29,007 nt of DNA from Chara braunii (taxonomy: Eukaryota > Streptophyta > Charophyceae > Charales > Characeae), in assembly GCA_003427395.1 (NCBI GenBank), contig BFEA01000721.1, forward strand, positions 317,371 to 346,377. Reading direction: 5' to 3'. The notes below the pieces were generated by a model. It worked only from the letters and a program-made list of their open reading frames with translations. It had not been told where the DNA came from and searched no databases. Shown here piece after piece: positions 1 through 9,527 of the stretch. The translations under genes and the position numbers were made by a program. The stretch's first letter is position 1. Every line of letters begins with the position of its first letter.

Positions 1-1725
1 CAACCTACCCATGCACATAGAACAACAAAAGAACAATGTGAACAACACTCTATCCCGGGGGTTGAACAGCGAAGTACTACCGGGTGAACAACAACTTGCC
101 CATGCACATAGTACAACAAAAGGACAATGTGAACAACACTCTATCTCGGGGTTGAACAGCGAAGTACTGCCGGGTAAACAACAACCTCCCCATGCACATA
201 GGACAACAAAGGAACAGTGTGAACAACACTTTATCCCGAGGTTGAACAACGAAGTACTACCGGGTGAATACCAACTTACCCATGCACATAGAACAGCAAA
301 AGAACAATGTGAACTATACTGTATCCCGGGGTTGAACAGCGAAGTACTGCCGGGTGAACAGCAACCCACCCAAATCAGTGAAAACACAACCTTTGAAACA
401 ATCTATGAAGGGGAAACATCACTGAACTATCACAAAGTGAATCGCAACACATACACCCACCCCAAATCAGTGAAAACACAACCTTTGAAGCAATCTATGA
501 AGGGGAAAATCACCGAACTACCACAAAGTGAATCGCAACACATACACCCACCCAAATCAGTGAAAACACAACCTTTGAGACAATCTATGAAGGGGAAACA
601 TCACCGAACTATCATAAAGTGAATCGCAACACATACACCCACCCAAATCAGTGAAAACACAACTTTTGAAGCAATCTATGAAGGAGAAACAACACCGAAC
701 CATCACAAAGTGAATCGCAACATGTACAAGCAACTACAACAGAGAAAATTCAAGATTGGAAGCATCTACCCAAGGGGGAACATTACGGAAGTATCACCAA
801 GTGAATCGCAACAGGTATAAGCACCTACAACAGTGAAAACTCAAGATTGGAAGCATCTACCTAAGGGGAAACATCACGGAAGTATCACCAAGTGAATCGC
901 AACAGGCACAAGCACCTACAACAGTGAAAACTCAAGATTGGAAGCATCTACCGAAGGGGAAACATCACGGAAGTATCACCAAGTGAGTCGCAACATGTAC
1001 AAGCACCTACAACAGTGAAAACTCAAGATTGGAAGCATCTACCCAAGGGGAAACGTCACGGAAGTATCACCAAGTGAATCGCAACACGTACAAGCACCTA
1101 CATCTGTGAAAATTCAAGATTGGAAGCATCTACCCAAGAGGAAACATCACGGAAGTATCACCAAGTGAATCGCAACATGTACAAGCACCTACATCAGTGA
1201 AAATTCAAAATTTGAAGCATCTACTCAAGGGGAAACATCACGGAAGTATCACCAAGTGAATCGCAACATGTACAAGCACCTATATATGTGAAAATTTAAC
1301 GTTTGAAGCATCTACTCAAGAGGAAACATCACGAAAGTATCACCAAGTGAATCGCAACATGTACAAGCTAAAAAAAACAGTGAAAACTCAAGGTTTGAAG
1401 TTTCTACTCAAGGGGAAACATCACGAAAGTATCACCAAGTGAATCGCAACATGTACAAGCACCTACATCAGTGAAAATTCAAGGGTTGAAGCATCTACTC
1501 AAAGGGAAACTTCACGGAAGTATCACCAAGTGAATCGCAACATGTACAAGCTCCGAAAACAGTCAAAACTCAAGAGTGGTAGCATCTACTCAAGGGGAAA
1601 CATCACGGAAGTATCACCAAGTGAATTGCAATATGTACAAGCACCAAAAACAGTGAAAACTTAAGAATGGTAGCATCTACTCAAGGGAAAACTTCACAGA
1701 CGTATCACCAAGTGAATCGAAACAT
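1..1725. repeat. 91-bp satellite array, about 19 units
   Basis: A tandem array with a 90-92 bp period. The landmark gtgaatcgcaac recurs at 437, 528, 619, 710, 801, 892, 983 (variant), 1074, 1165, 1256, 1347, 1439, 1530, 1621 (variant) and 1712. An older-looking version marked by catgcacata recurs at 10, 101, 191 and 281. The two versions align through the tctat...gggg...gaagta..acc..gtgaa..caac backbone, so they appear to be one family in three blocks: about 1-371, 372-720 and 720-1725. The array continues past the left edge. A 203-residue open frame at 11-622 is a by-product of the repeat: a 91-bp period rotates the reading frame every unit, so a repeated protein is not expected. Confidence 0.93.
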
Positions 1726-1764
1726 GTACCCCCTCCTTGATGAGCAAAAATCGCAGTTTTGACA

Positions 1765-1945
1765 AGAAGGAGGAGGATGGAGGAAGGGGAGAGGAAGAAA
1801 GAAAAGAAAAGGAAGAAGGAGAGGGAGAGGAAGAAGAAGAAGAAGAAGAAGAAGAAGAAGAAGAAGGGGAAAAAGAAAAGAGGAGAGGAGAAGGAGAAGA
1901 AGAATGAGAAGGGGAAGAGGAGGAAGAAGGAGAAGGAGACCTCCC
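1765..1945. repeat. Purine-rich (GAA/GGA) microsatellite
   Basis: Almost pure A/G on the plus strand, with a run of gaa triplets near 1830-1865. It starts about 40 bp after the satellite ends. The open frames through it (Ser- or Leu-rich on minus, Lys/Glu-rich on plus) are low-complexity artefacts. Confidence 0.93.
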
Positions 1946-2300
1946 TCCTTTTTCACTCACCTCTTGCTGGTCTCTAGGTAGTGGAGCCCCAATGCTTAGT
2001 TCTAGCCTCCTGAGTGTGGCTTCTCCTCCCTCCCAAGTTGTCTCCTCCTTCCCTCACCCCTCCTTCTTAGCTATGGCAGACTCCTAGCTCTAAGGCTGTG
2101 GAGTCCTCCCCTCTAAGAGGGCTAAGGGGACCCCTATCTCAGCCTCTCTTCCTACCTCACAGCCTGAGGGCTATGGCGGATCACTCTCCTTGCTCCCTCC
2201 CAGCCTCTAGACCTCCTTCCTCAGTCCTACCACCATAGTCAGGCTACAGGCTAGCTCCGGCCCTCAATCCCCTTCTTTCCCACTCGGACTCTCTCCTGGA

Positions 2301-2340
2301 CTCATTTGGGCAGCATGGGCACCTCTCATGCTCAAATGAG
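2301..2340. repeat. 12-bp inverted repeat (hairpin)
   Basis: Arms ctcatttgggca (2301-2312) and tgctcaaatgag (2329-2340) pair over 12 bp with one G-T wobble, leaving a 16-nt loop. Confidence 0.7.
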
Positions 2341-3044
2341 AGTGGCGGCCTGCACCTCCAGCTTATGTAGGCTGGCACAGGTGCACCGCCCAACCTCTAG
2401 GCTCCTCCAAGTGCCTCTAGGTGGTGCGAGGTACCCCAAGGGCCAAATTTCCGGTTTTGGCCTACCAGGAGGTACCCNGGCCTCATTTTGGTCAGGTACA
2501 TGCAGTCCGAGAGGCCGGTACCTCCTCGGACTACCCCTTGGCCTACCCCGGCCTCTTCTTGCTTCAAAAAGTGNTGCCTTTTAGGGTACCCATCCCCAAA
2601 AATGTAGCCTTTANTGAGAATTGAGGGTCTAAAGGCCTATTTTTCATCTTTTTCTTAGTCTAGGCCTCTTTTGAGTAGGCCGTTGCATTTTCCAAGTGGC
2701 GGCTCCAATCTCANCCTTGGATCTGGCTGAGATCCATGGTCCTCATCATTCCGAGTCATTCCCAAGCTCCCCTTGCCCCAAATTTGAGCCTTTACTTCAA
2801 TTTTCCCTCTTTTTGATGTATCTGGCACAATTCTTGGGCCAAATACGCAGTTTTGTCTTGTTCTCCCCTTTGTTTTCCCTCCATTTTGTTGCCAACTCAT
2901 TCCGGAGCTAGCCGTTTTGTGTCAGCCCACAAAAAACGGCATGATCTTCTCCTCTGCAAGATCAAATCTCAGATCTAAGGCCCAAAAATGAGCCGGCCAA
3001 CTCAAATCAACATTTTTCTTTATTTTTGTTGCTTAAATTCAGAT

Positions 3045-3083
3045 ATTGCAGAGATAATGCCCCAAGGACCTTATCTCTGCAAT
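3045..3083. repeat. Perfect 13-bp inverted repeat
   Basis: Arms attgcagagataa (3045-3057) and ttatctctgcaat (3071-3083) are perfect reverse complements around a 13-nt loop. This is a strong stem-loop in otherwise unremarkable DNA. Confidence 0.85.
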
Positions 3084-3093
3084 CCGGACTGCA

Positions 3094-3110
3094 CTCCTAG
3101 GATCTAGGAG
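3094..3110. repeat. Short palindrome with 3-nt centre
   Basis: Arms ctcctag and ctaggag flank gat, 11 bp after the 13-bp hairpin. The two structures sit side by side. Confidence 0.75.
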
Positions 3111-3829
3111 GGATGAGGTCATCATTGGGACCTGCCCATCCCTCCTGCTGCAGTGCCAACCTGGCAGCATATTTTCCTCCACTCCTTCCTCCTCCTTTGT
3201 CTCATTCTCCCCCTTTTTCTCTCATTTTCTCTCCCTCCTTCTTCTTTTGCTGTAGGGACAAGTGTCCAACAACTATTTCTCCTCTTTCTGGCTGTTCGAC
3301 TTCACCCAAGGTCTGTTTTTGTAGCCGGTATCTGGCCGTTGCAACTCGGACTGCAGTAGTGGCACCCCCAAGGCCAAAGGGGGCTCCTTTTTACTGCCGC
3401 CGCTTCCAGTTTTAGACCCTCTTGCTCCGATCTTCTCCGACCAGCCTTTCGCCACGTGGAGCCCTTGGAGCTTTGTTTCTCTTGGTCAGGCTGGTCCGGC
3501 ATAACCCGGAATGCTGGCCGGCCCCTCTTACCGCCACTATTTCCTATTTTCTTCCCCTCGGCACCTCCCGCCGGCGCTCACCACGATGGTACTTAGTGCT
3601 TTCATCCGGACTTCTCGGCCCGAGTCCTGTCCACCTGGCGTCAGGTTATTTTATTTTTGTTGTCGTCGCGTCTGATCCATGAACCCCCTGGGTTGCCCCA
3701 GGTGCCCTCCGTTTTTCCCGCCTCGCGCCCGTCTTCTCCGTTTTGTCAACAAACCCTGTCGGCGGCTCCTGACACTTTTAATTCCGTCGATACCCAATCT
3801 GCTAGTGGTTCCGCTGGCGCCGCCATTTT

Positions 3830-4050
3830 ATCTAGGCCCACGTGGTCCTTGGCACTTCGACCTGCCCGCATTGCGTCTCTCCCTTGGTCTCACGTGGTTT
3901 CCGGTACTTCGCCCTGCCGGCACCACGCCGTCCCTTGGTCCCGCGTGGTCCCCGATGCTTTGTCCTGCTGGTGCCGCCCAGTCCTTCAATCCCATGTGGT
4001 CCCCGACACTCCTGCCCCGCCTGTACCACGTCTTTCCTTGGTGCCCTTGA
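3830..4050. repeat. 51-bp minisatellite, about 4 units
   Basis: Units are marked by cacgtggtcc (3839), cacgtggttt (3891), cgcgtggtcc (3942) and catgtggtcc (3993), spaced 52, 51 and 51 bp, each with ccctgcc-ggtgcc-like intervening sequence. Because 51 is a multiple of three, open frames run through it on both strands (for example 3657-4244 plus and 3828-4136 minus), but none has a recognisable domain. Confidence 0.8.
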
Positions 4051-4486
4051 CGTCTTTCTGCCTTACAGCGACCTCCGCTCCCTGCTCCTATTGCGTCCCC
4101 CATGCTATTCCGTTCTGGGTGCCGGCTCCCACCCACCCTGCGGTCTCCCTAGCCATCCTGCCGACGCGTTGCGTCAGCGCCTTGCGCCCTGTCCCTTCCT
4201 ACTTCCTTCCTTCCCTTGTTACACACCTCTTATGCTACCACTGACTTCCCGACGATCCTTCTCCGTCCTTGGGGAAGGAGTCGCCCCTGTTGTTCTCTCA
4301 CAGTCCTTTTGCCGCTTTCTGCTTAGCCGACCCATTTCTAGGCTCGGCGGCCCCAACGACTCTGGGCAGCCTCTGGCTTCCTAGTGTCCGTGCTCATGCT
4401 TCCGCTTTTTCCAGCATACCTGCCTCCGGTTTTCTTTGTCGTGCACAAATTGGTCATATACAGTCTCTCGAATGACGGGAAGTCTT
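4051..4486. other. No gene seen
   Basis: Pyrimidine-rich sequence continuing from the minisatellite. Open frames are unsupported and overlap in several registers. If the polypurine tract at 4511-4522 is real, this is LTR sequence of a minus-strand element. Confidence 0.4.
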
Positions 4487-4506
4487 TCGGGACTCACCAG
4501 TCCCGA
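4487..4506 (-). repeat. 8-bp hairpin at proposed LTR start
   Basis: tcgggact (4487-4494) and agtcccga (4499-4506) pair perfectly around the 4-nt loop cacc. On the minus strand the hairpin follows a TGTCGGGAC start that lies 2-3 bases after a polypurine tract, which is where an LTR should begin (TG...). Confidence 0.65.
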
Positions 4507-4510
4507 CATA

Positions 4511-4543
4511 TTCCCCCCACTCATTCACGATGTCCTCATCGCG
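4511..4543 (-). other. Candidate polypurine tract, copy 1, with conserved hairpin
   Basis: On the minus strand, gagtggggggaa (4511-4522) is a typical polypurine tract for plus-strand priming in LTR retrotransposons. It is followed by TGTCGG, a plausible LTR start. Five bases upstream in that orientation is cgatg-tcct-catcg, a small hairpin. The same layout recurs at 5692-5725. I read it as the 3' end of an LTR element lying on the minus strand. Its coding part to the right is not recognisable. Confidence 0.5.
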
Positions 4544-5450
4544 CACCAATCCATGATCAGTAGGAATTTTTGAGTGAAAGACAGATAGGGAAGAGAGGTG
4601 GGGTGGGATGGGTAGTTAGCTTGTCAGGGTTCTTTTTGTCTTTCCCACTCTTTTCTCGGGTCCTTCTTTAAGTTTCCGCCCTTGGGGCAGGGGAGGGCAT
4701 GGAGGGGTCAAGGTTTTGTTTCGGGTTTCCTTTGAATTGCGTAACGTCCCCAAGCTCAATAATGTCCATGTAACGAGCGCGTGACACTCTCTGTGCATCA
4801 ACGTCCGTCTCACAGCTGTATCTCTTTCTCACTGGAACTCCCGAATACCCAAGAGTTTCCCACCAACCTCCGGTGTCGTCCCACAAAAGAGAGGACGACG
4901 AGCCCATCACCCTCCCAGGGACCGTGGTAAGAGGAAGATTTTTGGCGGCGAATGTCACAAGGATCATTCGCCATGGTTTCCTCCAGGTGCGAGTTAGCAA
5001 TACATTAAGAAGCTTAAACAACTTGATGTCTCTTTTTCTTATCAAGTTGACTAGCATCGCCCCTTTGAGGGGTTTGACCACAGACATGTCTTGCAGCTAG
5101 TTTTTCATTGTACGTTATTTCTCGCTCTCGACAATGTCTTGAAGGCTATATTCGTAATCTCAAATCTATCTTCCAATTTTATTGAGAAAACATTCTCGAG
5201 CAAAAATCATTTTGGCTTCGTCTCATTCATTACTCTTAAGACATCCACTCATTTTCAATACAATTTTTCCTCTCCCGAAGCTCAGACATAGCCAAATCCA
5301 CATGCATCCTTCCAGGGTCATTCCTCCCGGTCTTTCTCAGGTCCTGCCAATTTCGCATGCATATCATCCTTTTGTTATTCCTTGCCTTTTCCCTTAGCTT
5401 GATTTCCATTTGCGTTGCTCAGTTCATCCCTTGAATATTCCATTTATAGG
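4544..5450. other. No recognisable gene; possible eroded coding remnant
   Basis: A 139-codon open frame on the minus strand (4668-5087) lies just upstream, in that orientation, of the polypurine tract. It matches no family I recognise. It might be the eroded C-terminal coding end of the element, or chance. Confidence 0.25.
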
Positions 5451-5690
5451 CGCCTTGTCAGGCCCAACCCTTTCCTTCCTGGTTGTCTTGCCAAACCCAT
5501 TTTCTCAAATTCATACCATGTCACTTGCTCAAGTCCTTTCTGCTCTGGTGTCTTGCCAGACCCCCTTTTCTCAGGTCCATACAAAGCCAATTACAATCTT
5601 TTTCAGTTCCGGCCATCTTGACAGACTTTTTTTTTCCCAAGACCAATTACAAGTCTCATTTTCATGCGTATTCATTGGTAGATGGCACAC
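5451..5690. repeat. Degenerate CT-rich tandem repeat, about 32/65 bp
   Basis: The landmark cttgccaraccc-like motif appears at 5454, 5487, 5552 and 5617. The last three are spaced 65 bp and the first about half that, with a weaker half-unit at 5524. Units share ctcaagtcc/ctcaggtcc segments. Confidence 0.55.
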
Positions 5691-5691
5691 C

Positions 5692-5725
5692 TTCCCCCCA
5701 CTCAAAATGCGATGTCCTCATCGCG
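5692..5725 (-). other. Candidate polypurine tract, copy 2, with conserved hairpin
   Basis: The minus strand repeats the 4511-4543 layout: gagtggggggaa next to a gcgatg-tcct-catcgc hairpin with a 6-nt spacer (5 nt in copy 1). It is followed on the minus strand by TGTGCC, another possible LTR start. The sequence beyond differs from copy 1, so these would be two elements of related but different families. Confidence 0.45.
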
Positions 5726-6640
5726 CGACTGGTCCTCACTCGGAGGCACGAGACCTTTGGCCCACCAACCGCAAGTCAAGGACACAAGCCCATCCGCTTC
5801 ACAAAGGGAAGAGTGATCAGTTCCTCCCCAGCGGACGACGCCTCATCCTTCTACTTGGTCCGACGTTTCTTCTCTTACGTGGCGAACACCAATACTGAGG
5901 TTCTTCCCCATATCTGGTCAGACAGGTCCAATCCAAGCCTCCCAGGGCCTCGTCTAGCCGTAAGAGCGTTCCTTGCGAATCGTCCCTCCTGAGTGGTGAT
6001 TTTTTTGGATTTCGGCCTCTTCCTTTCAAGAGAGTTAGGACTCTCAATTAGTTCACGAGTGCAGTTACGAAGACCTCGCAATTAATCCCGAAGCGGTTGT
6101 AATGCTTCAGCGGGGCGGTGTCAATGCCCCGTGGTGACCGCGGACTCCACCCGGTACTCCGCCCGGCCTCTCCCCTTGGACAGTGCCGCCCAACTTAGTG
6201 CGGACAGCCGTGGTCTGACCCAAACGGCCATGCCACCCCTCTATGACATGGCGTGTGGTTGGAGAGTAGCAAGATAGACTAGCTGAGAATGACTTTCCTG
6301 CCCATTTGGCTCTCTCGCCCTTTGACATTTAGGCGTTCAACAGGAGGCGCAGTTGGAACTCCCCGACTAGAGCTCATTGTCGGAGGTGGTTCCGGACGTC
6401 CCGCACTGATCCAAGTGGTAGGTGCCTTAGTCCTTTAACTCTCGTCCTCTTAAAGGAGAGGCAGGTCGCGCTGAGACTTTTTCCCTCAGAGGGACAGAGG
6501 TCTTGGGGTCGCGATGCATGCATCGGTATCCCCCTCTTGCTGAGGTCAAAGACTAGAAGAAAGAGAAAATTCATTTCCATCTTTTTCCAAGTCCATTTCA
6601 AGTTGCCTAGGGTCCCCTGTTTATGCAATGCAATTTTCAA
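5726..6640. other. No recognisable gene
   Basis: Overlapping minus-strand open frames at 5817-6047 and 5875-6081 are basic and have no domain I recognise. They lie where the 3' coding end of the element belonging to the 5692 polypurine tract would be expected, so eroded pol sequence is possible. The rest (6100-6640) is moderately GC-rich without clear structure. Confidence 0.3.
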
Positions 6641-6664
6641 TACTCAATTTCAATGAGCCGTCTC

Positions 6665-6830
6665 ATTCCCAAACTCAATCTCAGTCCAATGCTCAATCTC
6701 AGTCCAATGCTCAATGCAATATCTCTTCAAAGGCCGAGTCCATTATCCTTTCCAAGGCTGAGTCCAATCTCTTTTCCAAAGCTCAGTCCAATCTCTTTTC
6801 CAAAGCCCAGCTCTTCCAATCTCATGCATC
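6665..6830. repeat. Tandem repeats of 18 and about 24 bp
   Basis: First cagtccaatgctcaatct is repeated (18 bp), then units of about 24 bp of the form tttccaaagctcagtccaatctc. A plus-strand open frame encodes an 8-residue Ser/Lys/Ala/Gln/Asn periodicity simply because 24 is a multiple of three. Confidence 0.7.
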
Positions 6831-6896
6831 TCAAGCAACCATGTAAGGGGACCCCAGTGCCACTTCCAAAGAATGACCCTTGTAAGGGACCATTCC

Positions 6897-7050
6897 GAAC
6901 AACCTGGTTAGGGTCGTTCTTTCCAATTCCAAATCGAACAGCCTGGTTAGGGTTATTCTTATCTACTGCAATCGGACAGCCTGATTACGATCATCCTTAT
7001 CCATTTCAATTGGACAGCCTGGTTAGGGTCATCCTTGTCCATTTCAATGT
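6897..7050. repeat. 38-39 bp tandem repeat, four units
   Basis: Units begin gaacaacctgg (6897), gaacagcctgg (6936), ggacagcctga (6974) and ggacagcctgg (7012). All continue ttagggtcatcctt-like then a pyrimidine-rich end. Confidence 0.85.
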
Positions 7051-8214
7051 TAGCGCCCGAGGGGGTGGGCCTCGAGGACACGAATTCGATCTCGTCTCGG
7101 GGGTTAGAAGGCGGCCATCGTCTTGGGTTTTTACGCATGCTTCTTCCTTTTCCTCATGTCTTTTGTCATTCTTACATTCATCCATACATCCGACTTAGCG
7201 TCTAGTACTCAAGTTGAGGCTCGCGGCCCCAAGCATCACTAGCCCGCCCGACCGTTCACCATTGCAAGGGGTGTTGCATCATTTCAATGTTTCCATGCGA
7301 CTTTTCTGACTTCTCATATGTTTTTCAATGCTCTAGGATTGCCTGGGGTAGGTTGGATTAGGCTCCTAGGGGAGACGGTGCCTCTCTACCCGTAGGTCCG
7401 CTAACCTCTCACAAGGGCTCATGCAATGACTCATTCAGTCCTGGATACACGATTTCAAAGGAAAAACCCTTGCCATGACTGCATCTTCCAATGTTCAAGA
7501 GTTCACATGCCCTTGCCTATTTTCTCGAGGCAAAGTCAATCATCCCCCAAAGTCTGTTTCTTACTACAAAAAAAAAGTTCTCTTTTTCCCCAAAGAAGCG
7601 AATACTTATACAAAGTAGCACACGTCTCCCAACCCCCACTAGTTTTCTCAATCCAAAAGGTAGTTTCATTACAGTCCTTCCTAAAAAGGGAGGAGACAAA
7701 TTTCAAATGCTACGACAACATTACAAACTCGTCTCATCTAGGTCCCCCTTGTTTCCCCTTTTTCTTTCCCTTAATCTTCCCAGCCATCCAGAATTTTATT
7801 CTAAGTGCAAAAAAACTCTCGTGCCCATTCCCGAAGAAGCAACGACTTATGTGAAGCAGCATTCGTTATCCAGTCCTTAGCCACTTCGAGCTTAGCAGCT
7901 GTCTCATCACAGTTCATTCGGAAAGAAGTTCGAATGCGCAAAAAAGGAAAGATGGCAGTTCTTGCTGCCCGGCTACCAACCCCTCCCCAATTCCCAGCTA
8001 TTCCCATTATGCCTGCTGTCCCTTTTTACTGCCCCGGTGCCCGGCGCCGAGCCTCCCTTCTTGCACGGTCCTCCATCTCTTGCTCCATTAACATTTTTAT
8101 CATCTGTAGATGACGAAGTGTTTCTTCTGAAAAGAAGGTTGTTGGGGATATGTCCTCTCCCCTGCTCAACTTTTCCTGGCCCTTCATTGCCCATTGATAA
8201 CGCAAAATACTGGC
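7051..8214. other. No recognisable gene
   Basis: Plus-strand open frames at 7426-7854 and 7491-7880 overlap in different registers and have no recognisable domain. Composition remains pyrimidine-biased, as in the flanks. Confidence 0.35.
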
Positions 8215-8643
8215 TCATTGATCGAACCAATCGCTGAAAGTTGGCCCGAATTCTCTTTTCCATGGGTCGTTTTCTTCCCCTGGGTCCTCCTCTCTTCCCC
8301 GATCTTCCCTTGCGGGCGTTGTTACCTCATCTTCCTCCTCGTCACTGGTGAGGTTAATGAACTCAACGGGCTCATTCTCTCCCGACCGTTGTCCTTCCTT
8401 TGGGTTCCCCTCTTCCTTACTACTAGGATCACTGTCTGAAGGCAGCTCTATTGGCTCCCCTTCCTTTAGTGGTGACGGTCCTCTGGTTCCTTGCTTTCTG
8501 CCCCCCCTGTTCACAACTAGGTTGTGATTGAACCCCACATACAACTTCCTTTTCCTGGAGCTTGACTCTCCAGCTTGCCTAGACGACTGTCCCTCTTCCG
8601 GCCTATTGATGGCATTGCTGTCATTCTCATTTTCGTACTCCAT
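8215..8643 (-). CDS. Hypothetical acidic protein, 142 aa
   Basis: An open frame on the same strand as the retroelement, about 450 bp beyond the end of pol. Not a recognised family. The protein is strongly acidic and probably disordered: runs of Glu/Asp fill the C-terminal half. There is a short basic patch (KRK near residues 31-33). The segment FINLTSDEEEDE near residues 95-106 resembles a SUMO-interacting motif (short hydrophobic stretch followed by acids), and PIELPSDSD near 64-72 is a weaker version. It could be a 3' accessory ORF of the element, a fragment of another element's gag-like region, or chance in a low-complexity stretch. The start is the first ATG. I saw no promoter. Function unknown. 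Confidence 0.35.
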   Translation of the reverse strand: MEYENENDSNAINRPEEGQSSRQAGESSSRKRKLYVGFNHNLVVNRGGRKQGTRGPSPLKEGEPIELPSDSDPSSKEEGNPKEGQRSGENEPVEFINLTSDEEEDEVTTPAREDRGREEDPGEENDPWKREFGPTFSDWFDQ

Positions 8644-8805
8644 CTTGTTGTTTTCTTGTTGTTTTCTCCTCGCCTGGCCCTATTCATGCATAACAGTCAC
8701 GGTACCCCTCATACACACGCATTCCCTTCCACTCCCATTTGCGGCTTAGGAGGCTCTTGCTTGCCCCCATATAGTTGGTAACCCCATTATCCCTTAGAAC
8801 CCTCG

Positions 8806-8965
8806 ACACATTGTCCCGACACATAGGTGCCCCATGTAGGCAATCCATAGCATCACCCTTCCCCCAAAAACTATGGTACATTGTCTCAGCCCATAAGTAC
8901 CTTGCGTAGACAGTCCCCAGCGTTACCCCCCCAAAAACTATAATACATTGTCCCGTGCTCCCAGG
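8806..8965. repeat. About 68-bp tandem repeat, 2-3 units
   Basis: The landmark acattgtc occurs at 8808, 8878 and 8945 (spacing 70 and 67). Units share ccccaaaaacta and cagcattaccc-like segments. It lies in the 3' untranslated part expected after pol of the minus-strand element. Confidence 0.7.
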
Positions 8966-9095
8966 CCCAGTCACAGTCAGCCCAGGCAGTCTCCCCACGT
9001 TCCACAAAAGTCAAGACACACAAACGAACAATCCCTGTGGTCATGATCACTTCCACAGGGAGGCGGTCCATAACTTATAGCCAGCTGCTTGCCTT

Positions 9096-9503
9096 TCAGG
9101 CTGTCAGTTCCCCAGTTTCCCTATCCTGGGCCTCTTGTAGCCACTGTTCCAACGGATCCCTGCTCAAAGATCTGACCAATCTCTGTCCCAGAAATGACCC
9201 TCTTATGCTAGTACCATCGAGATCCTCAAGTTCAAATGTGTTCAGTCCCACCCGCTTAGCGATCCTGTAAGGCCCTTTGAATCTTTTTTCCAGCTGCCCG
9301 GACCATGTGCTTTCCAGAGCGGAGTTCCTAACTAGCACCTTTTCCCCCACCTGGAGTGGTTCCTTCCGAATGTTCTTAACCTGGTCCCATCTTGCTTTAT
9401 CCCTCATTCGGCTGTCCGTCACACGATTGAGTACTTCCTCGAGTGCCTCCTTGTTCCTGGCGACCTGCTGACAACGTGCGATGATTAACTCTTCCGTGCT
9501 CAA
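9096..9503 (-). pseudogene. pol, integrase C-terminal part with GPY/F module
   Basis: Continues the integrase in the same frame after the TAG at 9528-9530. The Lys/Arg-rich helix region (DKARWDQV) is followed by the motif FKGPYRI and NTFELEDLDG, the GPY/F module found at the C terminus of many Ty3/gypsy integrases. This module is thought to help multimerisation and target binding. The frame ends at 9096, the apparent end of pol. No chromodomain is visible. Confidence 0.85.
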
Positions 9504-9527
9504 GTGTGGATCGTCATCTAGCCTGTT

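Larger units (their letters stand above)
1961..3640. other. Pyrimidine-rich non-coding stretch with hairpins
   Basis: No open frame with recognisable domains. The plus strand is rich in ctcc/cctcc. Four ambiguous bases occur at 2478, 2574, 2614 and 2714. Short inverted repeats stand out at 2301-2340, 2917-2936, 3045-3083 and 3094-3110. The stretch could be the body of a long LTR or other eroded transposon sequence, but I cannot define its ends. Confidence 0.5.

Noticed and set aside
11-622. 203-codon open frame as a repetitive protein gene
   Set aside because: It lies in a satellite whose usual 91-bp period shifts the frame each unit. The frame survives only where units are 90 bp, and it ends when the period changes.
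1-1725. CRISPR-like array
   Set aside because: Units are contiguous and similar along their whole length with no unique spacers, and the context is eukaryotic.
1694-1977. Ser-, Leu- and Lys/Glu-rich open frames on both strands
   Set aside because: All are translations of one purine microsatellite.
3657-4384. Overlapping Pro/Ser/Cys-rich open frames as a gene
   Set aside because: Several registers and both strands are open at once because of the GC-rich 51-bp repeat. No domain or start context is convincing.
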